Shown piece by piece: positions 49,883 through 60,697 of a DNA stretch of 64,000 nucleotides; the stretch's first letter is position 1, and each line of letters begins with the position of its first letter. Origin of the DNA: Anthoceros angustus. Its lineage: Eukaryota; Streptophyta; Anthocerotopsida; Anthocerotales; Anthocerotaceae. The position numbers and the translations under genes were made by a program. The DNA is taken from assembly GCA_010909165.1 (NCBI GenBank), contig VJWM01000019.1, forward strand, positions 434,001-498,000, written 5' to 3'. A model generated the notes under the pieces. That model did not search any database, was not told where the DNA came from, and was given only the letters and a program-made list of their open reading frames with translations.

Positions 49883-50923
49883 ATGGGTACCGCAGAGACT
49901 CTTCTGGCAAGCCATGCTGTAGCGCTTGTGGAGAATGTGAGTCTGGATGTCAAGGAGCCTGCTGGAAAGGCGTCGCCTGCTGATGAGATTCAGAATCTGC
50001 CTCAGCCAGAAGAGCAGGCAGCTGCGAAGGAGGAGGCCCCGCAGAGGCCGGAGCAGGCTGATGACGAATGCGTCAGGAAATTTGAGGTAAGGCTGGTTGC
50101 CTGATGTTGTTTGTTTGTTTTCTGCCTCGGTCGTTTGTTGGGTGGAACCCATGGTGTCCTCATGATGCAAATCAGATCTGCAAATCCATTACAATTCCTA
50201 TGGCGAACAGCCCACAATGTTGTTGGCTGTGACAAACTTCTTTTTCCTCTTTGACACTGGCAGGCTGCGATCAACGCCACTGTTTGCGCACAAGTGAAGG
50301 CTAAAGTCCTGTCAGAACTTCACCTGCTCGCGTCACAGACGGACGGAGGATGTCAGGTGTGGAGACCACTCGACTGCATTTCGCATGGTGTTAGTTGGCT
50401 GAAGCTGAGATGTGTGAGTTCATTCTGACGATGTGCCCATTTCATTGTTTCTGCAGACTCTGCTGAGTTCGCCAAACGAGAAGGCTGTACACGAGAGCCC
50501 CGAATTAGCTGAGAAGATAGTGAAGCTTCTGACAGATTCTGGTGGGCAATACTACGGTCTGGTCTGTGGTTCGATGTTATACTATCAGCCATTGCATCAC
50601 TCTCCTTATCTTCTGGACCTGTGGATGCAGAGTTTCCGGGAGCACGAGAGACACAGGAAGCTGTGGGCATCGTGGATGACAAAGCCCTAGATCAGCTCAG
50701 AAGAAGGCTGTTCCAGAAGGTGGCGGATTCCGTGAAACTGGCAAGTCTTTTAACAGTCCATACGGTTCGTTTTCAGAACCCTTTCATGGACGCCTACATG
50801 AGTCCGCATTTCACACCGAGGCAATTCAAAGCGGAGGAAGAGAGCGGAATTGTACGAGCCAATCCACCCTCTGGAGTAACTGCTCCTAAACCTCCAAAAC
50901 CAACAACACCTCCACCACTTTGA
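49883..50923 (+). CDS. Unknown protein, tandem paralog A, four exons
   Basis: Exons: 49883-50086, 50264-50356, 50457-50541, 50631-50923; 224 residues. I do not recognise the family. The N-terminus has VALVENVSLD, then a Glu/Ala/Pro-rich linker and DDECVRKFE. Exon 2 (AAINATVCAQVKAKVLSELH) and exon 3 (KAVHESPELAEKIVKLL) are helical. Exon 4 carries EAVGIVDDKALDQLRRRLF, then RFQNPFMDAYMSPHFTPRQF, and a Pro-rich tail (PKPPKPTTPPPL). There is no signal peptide or membrane span, so it is probably cytosolic or nuclear. The equal exon 2-4 lengths in paralog B confirm the model. Confidence 0.78.
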
Positions 50924-51572
50924 TTCACTTCAGATTCAGCGACCTCGCATATGAAACTCCACCCATTAGAGTCATCAACCTACGGAACGACCCACTCAAT
51001 ACTGAGGGAATTTTGATGCTTCCTCCTGTCATGACGTGATTTGCTGTCTGTTTGCCTCCCCCGAGGAGTGACATTGTAGCATGAGTTCCCACCTCGGCCG
51101 CTCATTGCGCTTTTATTCCTGTCCGAAACCAAAGCGCAACAACCCGAAGAATTAAAGATCTATATTATATCTCAAACTTTTATTCGAATTTGTATCCTTG
51201 AAGTCATACGGAATACTTATCTTCCTAGAAAAAGGCTCTCCTCATCAGTTCTCTCCTTCAATGAAGTCCTCCTCCTCTGTGTTGAAACAGTCAGAGGGGG
51301 AAGCCCATGCTGGTACATAGCGTGCTGTCAGACGCGTCTCCAGCGGCACGGAAACGCCCCCATCTCGCAAAGGCCTCTTCGTCTTTATCTGCCTTGACTG
51401 TTTGACTTGGCCACTGTAGCGAAGAATGGCTGATGTGTGAACAAAGTCTGCGAGCTCCTCCTCTCCCTCTCCCTCTCCCTTACCCGCTACTAAGGCTGCT
51501 CCTGACGGTCAGTACTCAACAAATGTGTGGAGCTCGTCCAGGAGTAGCCCGCTGCAGTGCTGGTGGCTGGCT
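50924..51572. promoter_or_regulatory. Spacer between paralogs A and B with a duplicated promoter segment
   Basis: About 650 bases. The last 100 bases (CTACTAAGGCTGCTCCTG, CTCAACAAATGTGTGGAGCT, GCTGGCTATGGG) match the segment before paralog A near 49740-49885. The duplication therefore included 5' flanking DNA. The CTCTCCCTCTCCCTCTCCC tract near 51461 is a pyrimidine run of the kind found in plant core promoters. Confidence 0.5.
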
Positions 51573-52630
51573 ATGGGTACCTCAGAGACTCTTAATGGCC
51601 ATGTTGTAGAGCTTGTGGAGAACTTGAGCCTGGATACCAAGGGATGTGCTGGAAAGGCGTCGCCTGCTGACGAGCCCCAGAATCCGCCTCAGCCTGAAGC
51701 GCAGGCAGCTGCGAAGGAGGAAGTCCCGCAGAGGCCTGAGCAGGCTGACGACGAATGCGTCAAGAAATTTGAGGTGAGGATGGGTGAGTGATGATGTCTT
51801 CCTCGTTAGTTTGTTTTTCTGCCTGAGTAGATAGTTTGTTGGGTAGAACCTATCCGTTTCAGGTTTAAGAAGAATTTCCTCATGACGCAAACCAGAGATG
51901 CAAATCCGTTATCATTCCTTTGTCGAACAGCCCACAATTTTGCTGATTGCTTCTTCTTCCTCTTTCGCATTGGCAGGCTGCGATCAATGCCACTGTCCGC
52001 CCACAAGTGCAGGCTAAAGTTCTGTCAGAACTTCGCTTGCTTGCACCGCAGACGGACGGAAAATGGCAGGTTAGGAGAGCACTGAAGTTTCAGATGGAAC
52101 TAGTCGGCTGAATTGCTGGAATGTGTGAGATAATTTTGTGCCCATTTCATTGTTTCTGCAGACATTGCTGAGATCGCCAAGTGAGAAGGCTGTACAGGAG
52201 AACTCGGAAGTAGCTGCGAGGATAGTGAAGCTTCTGATTGATTCCGGTGAGCAATACTACGGTCTGTTATGTGGTTCGATGCTATGCAATTGGCCTTCGC
52301 ACCACTCTCGTTTCGTCTTCTGGAACTGTGGATGCAGAGTTTCCGGGGGCGCAAGAGGTGCTGGAAGCTGTGGGCATCTTGGATGACAAGGTCCTGGATC
52401 AGCTCAGGACGAGGTTGTTCCGGAAAGTCGGGGGATCTGTGAAACTGGAATCTCTACTAACAGTCAAAGCGGTTCGTTTTGAGAACCCTTTCATGACCGC
52501 CTTTGAGAGTCCGCATTTCACACCGAGGCAATTCCATTCGGAGGGACAATGCGAAATTGTACGAGCCAACCCGCCGAGGCCGCTACCAAATACCAAGATA
52601 CCTCCACCCCCGACACCTCCACGACGTTAA
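51573..52630 (+). CDS. Unknown protein, tandem paralog B, four exons
   Basis: Exons: 51573-51773, 51977-52069, 52162-52246, 52338-52630; 223 residues. Exons 2, 3 and 4 are 93, 85 and 293 bases, exactly as in paralog A, with the same phases. Conserved between the two: VENLSLDTK-like start, DDECVKKFE, AAINATV, AKVLSEL, LLSP-EKAV-like exon 3, EAVGILDDK, NPFM, SPHFTPRQF and EIVRANPP. Differences are mostly conservative, and there is no stop or frameshift in either copy, so both are probably under selection. The tail is again Pro-rich. Function unknown. Confidence 0.78.
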
Positions 52631-52689
52631 CTGGCACTAGATCGACCAACCTCGTGCTGAAATTCCTCCATCACAGTCCATTAATTGGA

Positions 52690-55600
52690 TCAGAGATTTG
52701 GTTTTTTGAAGAAAGTTTCTATTGGAACATGCCAGTTTCTCTTGGGAGCATGCTGCTGGCCAATACTGGTGCCAGATGGCTTTCTTTTGTAGCTGGAGAC
52801 AAGTTCTGTACGCCTGCATGGAGTAAGAATTTGAAGCCACACATCCGTGTCAGAGAATGTCCCCCACCTTCCTGTCATAGTTGTTTCACGAAATGGGAGC
52901 AAGGGTTGAGAGCACCACCTGGTTTGCTGGGTTGGCCCTGCTGCATCTTCTCGTTGTAAAGCAACTGCAAGATGGTAGTCCTCATGCTCTTGCCGAGCCG
53001 AGGGCATGCAGTCACTCACCTCCAGCCCGCAGATGGAACAGCAATTGTCATCAACCCAGATTTGTAGGGGAAGATCATGAACTTGCGCTTCTGTCCAACC
53101 AGGTGCTTCCGGAATGGATACGGGTGCACCAGAGCCAACCTTGTCATCCGTGGGCACCCTTGCACTGCCATTCACATGGAATGCATCTGTATGAGCTTCA
53201 GAATTCGATGTAATGGATGACAACCGCGAGCATTTTGATAGATCTGCTGCAGGATAAGGCTTTCCTTGTCCAGGCAGTACGATGAAAGTGTCCAAAGTCC
53301 GTTGTGCCCTTGCACCTTTCAAAGGACTTTTGCTTTGAGAAGCATCACACACTGGCTGAGCAGTGCTCTTTCCTTTGTCGTCGTTTCCACCTGAGAAGAG
53401 CTCCCCTAGATGAGCATCACCATAATGAGGGATACATGGGTGTGCACCACTGCCTTCCACACCTGAGCATGATTCATCAGTATGCACATCTGGTGATGCT
53501 GCAAACCAATTGGAAGTATGTTGTTTGCCTTCTGTGTCAAGTGGCTCAGCTGAGAGTCCCGAAGAATTTAACTGAGGCAAGAAGCTGGTGAGAGTTCTCT
53601 GTGATTTGTCAGCAAGGTCCAGCTTCTCCCCTTTGAAGTGTGACATACGGAGACCTGTCGCACCAGCGAGTGGTGAGTTCATTTCATTTGAGGGAAGAAG
53701 GGGAAAGCGTCAGAAAGCATACCCATGAGTCGAATTGATATTGGAAGCTCGCCTCTGAGCAACTTGGTGGCATGCAGCAAAATGTCCTCTACCTTGTAAA
53801 TGAACGAGGGCAGAGTCATTGCCCTTGTCCGCACCTAACATTGCCGTTTACAGAAGACCAAACATGAGGGTGAGTGGGAGCCGGGAGATAATAATAAGGC
53901 GGTGGCTCAAACCAGAATAGGTGTAACATAGATACCTCAAATCCAGTGGTTTTCAACTTGAGCGTTAAAGTGCGGCCCTGCAAGTTCTCTTTTTGCATAT
54001 CTTCTGCCAATGCGTGAGCTAATTCCTCTTTTGACAAAACAAGTTACCCACTCAGAAATGAGCTGAGAAAGTATGCCACGTCTTAGAGGAAAACCATCTC
54101 CCGAAACACGCACCCCACTCAAGGTTTCACATGATTACCGAGCTTGCTCAATAGGTCACTCTCTTTTGATTTTGCAGCAAAAGTACGTTCGTTACTCAAG
54201 CTCTTGCGATGTTCTTCTTGAGGTGCATCCGAACCTCCAATGCCCAATGCCACAGCAAGGAAAAAATCTGAACCTCGCAACTGAGCTTGGTCAGCCAGAA
54301 TCTGATAATTTACCTTGAGTAAGCTTTACACTTGACATTGAACTCACTGTAGGAAGGAAGCAAGCAGACAAATGACTTCATGCACAGCCATATTGGTTCA
54401 CCTGTGGAAATTTCTGAAAAGAGAGCCGAAATCAAGGCACGTTTAGTCAACAAGTCTGCGCAAATGGTAATCCCAAGAACCTCCTTAAGCACTCTCTCCG
54501 TCACCTTGCCAATGCCAGATATCTGTCCACGGCAACAGAATCCAGTTCACCTCAAAATAACAGGAAGGGACTCACTGTTGCATCGTGTCTACTCATACAA
54601 GGATACTAGTACGTACTCTAGATGGTGCGGGGAATATGAGACCTTGCGAATAGGCAATGCAGCGATGAAGGCCATGACTGACGTCCTGTCATTGCTTAGG
54701 ACAAACTGTCCATTTGGCTTCTTGATGTCTGAACATACCTACGACAGTGCACTGCATCTTATCACCCTCCTGCACTGTCCGACAATGCCAAGCAAACCAT
54801 TCACCGGAGCAATCCTCATTGACAGGCTCAGAAGAGAACCTTCGCCAGCAACCGATTTGGCCCAACGCCAGCACTGCACGTGAGTCCAGTCGCTGCATGC
54901 ACCCTGTTGCGCAGCTCCTCCGCAACCTGGGAGTGGGTAATGCAAGGCATCACCCAGATCTCCAACAATGTGAAGGACTGACTGGGAGAGGATCCGGCTT
55001 ATCTCGCACACAATCAGACACAGGACTATATTTACCTCTGCTGCACTCATATTCTGTGACCAGCAAGCATCCGTGATGTCCAGATATGCTTCATCCAAGC
55101 TTCTTGCAACAAAGTTGGGATCATACTCCTGGAAGACTGCACCAAGGTTTTCCCAGATGTCATGAGAAACTGTCTTCTTCAGACCTCTCGCCATGAAGAT
55201 AAATTAACTATAACGGCAAGTCCCCAACCTTTTCGGCTGAGTTCGCTGTAACGGGTATATTTCTCAAAATCAGGACGCACAAAAATAAGATCGGAACAGA
55301 GTTTCCGAGCAATAAACCCGGGCATGGCAGCACGTACTCCAAATTTCCGGGCCTGCCAGCACACATATTCCAGAACCCAACCCCTTAAAGACACACAACA
55401 CTGCAAACGAACATCTTCACCTCCGAACACCCCAGCTGATAGACAACCAGACTCTGCATAGCACGAACCTCGTAGTTAGCCGTACAAATCATGGACATGC
55501 CTCCCACAGCCATGGGCTTGCCTCCTAAACCAGGATTCTCCAAAGTTTCCACCGCAGCGTAGAAGGCATCCATATCCACATGCAGCCAGATCCGGGAAAG

Positions 55601-56165
55601 GTCACGAGTGGCTTCCAGATCCACAATTTTCGCATCAGCAGCCTGCAAACCCACATCCAATCATCACCTACACTAATCCAAATCACACCAAGCACATGCA
55701 CGCTGTATGCACCCACAGCAAGCCAGCCATGTCAATCACCCCACCCCACCTTCTCATGAACAGCCAGCTGGGCTGGGGTAAGGCCAGCAGCCTGCACCGT
55801 CATAGCATGCACCCGCTGCAGCACAGCTGCTTCCTTCCTCTGCTCGTTGTCGAAGTATCGAGACCCTTTGCTCATCTCGTATACCACCTTCTGCACCTTC
55901 TTCTTGTCCACGCCGTCCATACCTGCCTCGATCACTCATTAGAAATTCACTCAAACGCCATCCCGCCCTTCCACAACCACCCCATCTGATCACAACACGC
56001 ACCTGCTTTGGAGTTGAGGAACACGGTGTCGTACGAGTCCCAGGAATTCTTCTCCCTCTGCTGGCAGCCTCCTGCAGATGGAGCATTTTTCGGTCCCCCA
56101 TCTCCCTGCCCGGCAACGCAGTGGTCTCCAGACCCAGTCCTCCCAGACTGCGCCGGCTCATCCAT
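52690..56165 (-). CDS. POLK: DNA polymerase kappa (Y-family), twelve exons
   Basis: Exons: 56165-56003, 55922-55750, 55642-55469, 55352-55229, 55136-55036, 54926-54840, 54738-54643, 54522-54402, 54267-54139, 54027-53936, 53834-53723, 53654-52690; 778 residues, all phases agree. It performs translesion synthesis past minor-groove adducts. The kappa-specific N-clasp is present (SYDTVFLNSKAG, MDGVDKKKVQKVVYEMSKGS). Catalytic motifs are HVDMDAFYAAVE and SLDEAYLDIT. The helix-hairpin-helix reads ISGIGKVTERVLKEVLGI. The little-finger end is LLRGELPISIRLMGLRMS. The C-terminal exon has a UBZ-type finger (CSIC ... HEDYHLA), two PIP-like motifs (QRTLTSFL and QRTLDTFI) and FF near the very end (PIETFFKKPNL). 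Confidence 0.95.
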
Positions 56166-56290
56166 CTCCCCGACCTCCAGCCCCGCAGGGCTCGTCTTCA
56201 CGGAGCACACGGATTCACGAAGGGAGCAGTGGTGGCAAAATCAAAGTTTTAAGTACCTAATAATCAATGACGCTCCATGAGCACATCACT

Positions 56291-56363
56291 GGTCGCGTGG
56301 CCTAATGGATAAGGCGCTCGCCTCCGGAGCGGGAGATTGCGGGTTCGAGTCCCGCCGTGATCG
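56291..56363 (+). tRNA. tRNA-Arg (anticodon CCG)
   Basis: A complete 73-base cloverleaf. The acceptor stem GGTCGCG pairs with CGTGATC, allowing two G-U pairs. The D arm is GCC...GGC. The anticodon arm CTCGC-CTCCGGA-GCGGG gives anticodon CCG (codon CGG). The variable loop is AGATT, and the T arm is GCGGG-TTCGAGT-CCCGC. No intron and no encoded CCA. A TTTT run, a possible Pol III terminator, lies at 56393. Confidence 0.95.
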
Positions 56364-57355
56364 CTCCATGCCCATAATGACATGTGCTCCTGATTTTGTC
56401 ATTCCTTTAGATGCGGACCCATGGTAGAATACTTTGGTGCATATACGGAATCAAGAGGACAGGCGACCTGGGGCGGCGGACGAGATGCAGCAGCCGGGGT
56501 TGGCAGCCGCGAGCAAGTCCCGCGGCCTGCTCTCCTTCGTGGCGTTCTCCTCTTCCTTGCTGCGAGCTGGGAGGCGAGACATGCATTCAGCTTCAGTAGC
56601 AGCGTCCAGGGCCGGCCTCTGCGTGTGCACGCGGGCCTGGACTTGGAGCAATGCGTATCCAACAGGCAGAAGGAGGGCCTGTCCGAGTCCCCGTGATCGC
56701 TCCATGCCCATAATGACATGTGCTCCTGATTTTGTCATTCCTTTAGATGCGGACCCATGGTAGAATACTTTGGTGCATATACGGAATCAAGAGGACAGGC
56801 GACCTGGGGCGGCGGACGAGATGCAGCAGCCGGGGTTGGCAGCCGCGAGCAAGTCCGCGGCCTGCTCTCCGTTCTCCTCTTCCTTGCTGCGAGCTGGGAG
56901 GCGAGACATGCATTCAGCTTCAGTAGCAGCGTCCAGGGCCGGCCTCTGCGTGTGCACGCGGGGCCTGGACTTGGAGCAATGCGTATCCAACAGGCAGAAG
57001 GAGGGCCTGTCCGAGTCCCGCCGTGATCGCTCCATGCCCATAATGACATGTGCTCCTGATTTTGTCATTCCTTTAGATGCGGACCCATGGTAGAATACTT
57101 TGGTGCATATACGGAATCAAGAGGACAGGCGACCTGGGGCGGCGGACGAGATGCAGCAGCCGGGGTTGGCAGCCGCGAGCAAGTCCCGCGGCCTGCTCTC
57201 CTTCGTGGCGTTCTCCTCTTCCTTGCTGCGAGCTGGGAGGCGAGACATGCATTCAGCTTCAGTAGCAGCGTCCAGGGCCGGCCTCTGCGTGTGCACGCGG
57301 GGCCTGGACTTGGAGCAATGCGTATCCAACAGGCAGAAGGAGGGCCTGTCCGGGG
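56347..57355 (+). repeat. Tandem triplication of about 330 bp from the tRNA T-loop to BPG2 exon 1
   Basis: GTGATCGCTCCATGCCCATA occurs at about 56357, 56694 and 57022. Each is followed by the same promoter-like segment and the start of the BPG2 reading frame (MQQPGLAAASKS, at 56487, 56820 and 57151). Copies 1 and 2 end inside codon GLS of that exon and jump back to GAGTCCC of the tRNA T-loop (CTGTCCGAGTCCC). Copy 2 has a 12-base deletion. Only the third copy continues into the full gene. Confidence 0.93.
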
Positions 57356-59456
57356 CGGCCTCCTGCTCCTCCGGGCCGGACCAGCGGGGGCCCGGGAGAT
57401 GGTCATTCTCAGCGCGCCCTCCCGCCGCAAGGGCGCCGGCGGCCCGCTGGCCGGATTCCAAGCTGTGGAGCGTGACGGCGGGGGCGAGCAGGTGTCTGGC
57501 CACCAGGGCGGCGGCCGCCAGGGACGGGGGTTTGGCATGCCCCGGGTGCGGAGTGTACATGCAGGACAAGGATCCCAAGGCGCCGGGCTTCTTCAAGCGG
57601 CCGGCGGCGCTGGACAGGGCCGAGGAAGACGACGAGGAAGGAGGAGATGCGGAGCTGCTTATTGAGGATGAGGCGGCGGAGGGGGAAGAAGATGATGAGG
57701 AGGAGGAGGAGTTTGTGATCGGCGATGGCGAGGGTTTGGGGAAGGGTTTAGGGAAGAGCTCGGAGCAGCGCATGACATGGAGCGGGATCAACTGGGAGGA
57801 CTGGGCCGTGCAGGAGAAGGAGCAGGAGATGGCGGACCGGGTGGCGCGGCCGTTCGGGGACATGGAGTGGAACGAGGTCGGGAGCAACACGCAGGCGGCG
57901 AAGGATGCGTGGAACAAGCTCTTCAGCGAGCAGGGTCAGGGTCAGGAGCGGGATCGGGTGGTGGTGGTGTGCGCGCGATGCCATTCGCTGCGGCATTACG
58001 CGCAGGTGAAGGACGAGGAGGTGGAGAATCTCCTCCCCGACTTCGACTTCGACAGGCTGATCGGGGCGCGGCTGAAGAAGGCGTACGGGCGCCGCGCCGT
58101 GGTGCTCATGGTGGTGGACGCGGCGGACTTCGACGGCTCCTTCCCGCGCACCGCGGCGGCGCTGCTGGCGGAGGTGGAGCGCGAGAGCGGGGACGCCTGG
58201 AAGGACGGCATGCCCGGGAACACGCCGAGGCTCATCCTGGTGCTCACCAAGATCGACTTGTTGCCGAAGCAGGTGTCGCCTAACAGGCTGGAGCAGTGGG
58301 TGCGGCGCAGGGCCAGAGCGGGGGGCGCGCCGAGAGTGAGCGGGGTGCACCTGGTGAGCGCGTATAAGGGATGGGGCATCCCGCAGCTGGCGCTGCATGT
58401 GAAGGACCTGGCGGGGTCGAGGGGGGACGTGTGGGTGATCGGGTCACAGAACGCCGGCAAGAGCTCGCTCATCAACGCGTTCGGGAAGCTCTCCGGCGGG
58501 AAGCGCGCTCCCCAGCTCACTGAGGCCCCCGTGCCCGGGACCACAGTGGGCGTGCTGAAGCTGGACGGGATCCTCCCCGCCAAGGCGCACCTCTACGACA
58601 CCCCTGGACTCATTCACCCGCACCAGCTCACCACCAGGTTGAACAGGGACGAGCTCAAGGTGGTGCAGGTGCGCAAGGAGCTCCGGCCTCGGACGTACAG
58701 GGTCAAGGTATGCGGGCGAATCCTTCTTCTTCAATTTGATTACAGGCAAGCCAATGCAATGCAATTGGGCTGATGGGAGCATTGCTGTGCTGGGAATGCA
58801 GGTAGGAAGCAGCGTCCACATCGGAGCCCTGGTGCGGCTGGACGTGGTGGAGTCCAGCGCGGACAGCTTCTACCTCTCCGTGTTTGCGTCGGCCTACATC
58901 CCGCTGCACATGGGGAAGACGGAGTCGGCGGAGGAGCTGCTGGAGAAGCATGTCGGTGACCGTCTCACGGTAGGCTCTCGTGTTCATGCCCATGTGGGTC
59001 CATGTCCTGCCTCGCATTGCTGTGCAGGAGACACTGCTCACTGATGCCTGCTGCTGCCATGTTGTGCGGCAGCCGCCCATGGATGGGGAGCGGCTTGCCG
59101 AGATAGGGCACTGGGTTGCGCGGAGCGTGAAGGTGGCTGGAGATCAGTGGGATCACAACAGTGCGGACATCGCTGTGGCCGGGCTGGGGTGGATCAGTTT
59201 CGGGATCAAGGGCGATGCTGTCATCAAGGTGTGGACGTTCGAGGGAGTGGCCGTCACAACGAGAGAAGCGCTCATATTTGATAAGGCTGTTGATTTCGAG
59301 AGGGCCGGTTTCACAGTCCCGGTGGCCGCTCCCAAGCCTGACAAAGCCAAGCTCAAGCCCAAGCCGGGCAAGAAGGGCAAGGATGGCTCGGAGCAGCAGC
59401 AGCCCAGAAAACAACGAGAGCTTAATTCCTCGAAGCAGCAAGTTGCTGTGCTTTAA
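57151..59456 (+). CDS. BPG2: Chloroplast GTPase, BPG2/NOA1/YqeH type, three exons
   Basis: Exons: 57151-58707, 58802-58969, 59073-59456; 702 residues. Arabidopsis BPG2 is needed for plastid rRNA maturation and greening. The first about 120 residues are a Ser/Ala/Arg-rich transit region. Two CxxC pairs follow (CPGCG near residue 128 and CARC near 273), which together would bind zinc. An acidic linker lies between them. The GTPase motifs are circularly permuted: TKIDLLP (G4, about 366), SAYKGWG (G5), GSQNAGKSSLIN (G1, about 431), PGTTVG (G2) and DTPGLI (G3, about 483). The C-terminal half has VHIGALVRLDV and YIPLHMGKTESAEELL, typical of BPG2. The tail is Lys/Pro-rich. The start is chosen at the Met opening the transit peptide; an in-frame ATG at 57100 is less likely. 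Confidence 0.93.
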
Positions 59457-59800
59457 TTCATGGAGGGATTGTTGTGTGATGAACTACGACGATGCTGCAT
59501 ACGATTCCGGAAGCCTTGCCCTGTGTAGGCAGGCTACCGCCAGTCAGAAGCTTCGTGTGGAGAAACTGAAGCGGCAAGAGCACAACATACGAAATTTGTG
59601 TGGCTCCCAGGCAAGTTCAATCCAGGCTTTTATCCAGAGTGCGGATTCAGACGGACTGACTCCTGACAGATGCAATCCTTCAATCGGAAGCTTCACGCGG
59701 TGGTTCCTTCTCTGCTGGGTGCAGGCCTATACAGGGAGTGATGAGATGCGCCGGCGGATGAGAGTTCAGGCGTGCGTGAAGAGACTCGGCGAGCGGGAAG
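59457..59800 (+). other. Spacer between BPG2-like and reductase genes
   Basis: 3' UTR of the upstream gene and 5' region of the next, 345 bases. No gene or clear promoter motif is seen. Confidence 0.4.
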
Positions 59801-59801
59801 C

Positions 59802-60578
59802 ATGATGTCCGTTGTTCGGGCACCGGCTTCGGCTTCTGCTTCTGCTTGTGTGGCCGGGAACCCGACGGCAAGCAGGCTCGCCGGGAGGAGATGCTCCTCG
59901 GTGACGCTTTCCAGGCACAGCGATACGGCTGCATTGGGCTATGGCGGCAGCGTCGTCTTCCGTGCTGTCTCCAGGAGGAGGGCGTCGGTGAGAGCTGAGG
60001 CCGGGCCCACGCCGAACGTGATCAAGGTGGTGGGCATTTCCGGATCCTTCCGCAAGGCGTCCTGGAACCGGGGCCTGCTGCTGGCGGCGCAGGAGGTGGC
60101 GGCGGAGTCGTTCCCGGATCTGGAGCTGGAGATCCTGGACATCAGCAAGCTGCCGTTCGTGAACACGGACCTGCCCAAGGACGCGCTCCCGGAGGAGGTG
60201 AGGCTGTTCCGGGCCAAGGTTTTGCAGGCGAACGCCGTCCTCTTCGCCTCCCCCGAGTACAACTACGGCGTCCCCGGAGTGCTCAAGAACGCCATCGACT
60301 GGGGCTCCTACCCCTCTAACGTCTGGGGGGACAAGCCCGCCGCCATTGTGAGCGCCGGCGGCTCCCTGGGCGGTGCAAGAGGCCAAACCCAGCTCCGCCA
60401 GCTGGGGCTCTACATCGACATCCACTTCCTCAACAAGCCCGAGCTGTTAGTCAAGGGATACGAGCCCCCCCAGAAGTTCGACGAGAACGGCAACTTGGTG
60501 GACCCTGTCACCCGAGATCGGCTCAAGCAGCTGGTGGAGGCTCTTCGGGCCTGGACCATCAGATTGCAGAAAATTTGA
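59802..60578 (+). CDS. NAD(P)H-dependent FMN/quinone reductase, plastid-targeted, intronless
   Basis: The first in-frame ATGs are at 59802 and 59805, giving 258 or 257 residues. Flavodoxin-like reductases of this kind (Arabidopsis NQR, bacterial chromate/azo-reductases) pass two electrons from NAD(P)H to quinones or other acceptors through FMN. The FMN-phosphate loop is GISGSFRKASWNRGLL. The flavin-ring loop is SPEYNYGVPGVLKNAIDW. Then come SAGGSLGGARGQTQLRQ and the C-terminal helix. The first about 70 residues are Ala/Ser/Arg-rich and acid-poor, as in a chloroplast transit peptide, an addition not found on the usual cytosolic NQR. It converges on the next gene with about 120 bases between the stops. 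Confidence 0.9.
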   Translation: MMSVVRAPASASASACVAGNPTASRLAGRRCSSVTLSRHSDTAALGYGGSVVFRAVSRRRASVRAEAGPTPNVIKVVGISGSFRKASWNRGLLLAAQEVAAESFPDLELEILDISKLPFVNTDLPKDALPEEVRLFRAKVLQANAVLFASPEYNYGVPGVLKNAIDWGSYPSNVWGDKPAAIVSAGGSLGGARGQTQLRQLGLYIDIHFLNKPELLVKGYEPPQKFDENGNLVDPVTRDRLKQLVEALRAWTIRLQKI

Positions 60579-60697
60579 AGGTGGGAAATCTCCTTGCGAG
60601 GATGGGCTGTTTTGTGGAAGATGGCTGTTCTTCTCCATTCCTGTGTACCAGTATAATACATGTGATTGCTGAGAGAGCTTTAGGTGGCCAATGACTA

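Noticed and set aside
56399-57049. Several short genes in both orientations within the triplicated segment
   Set aside because: All are repeats of the BPG2 5' end or its complement; only the third copy leads into a full gene.
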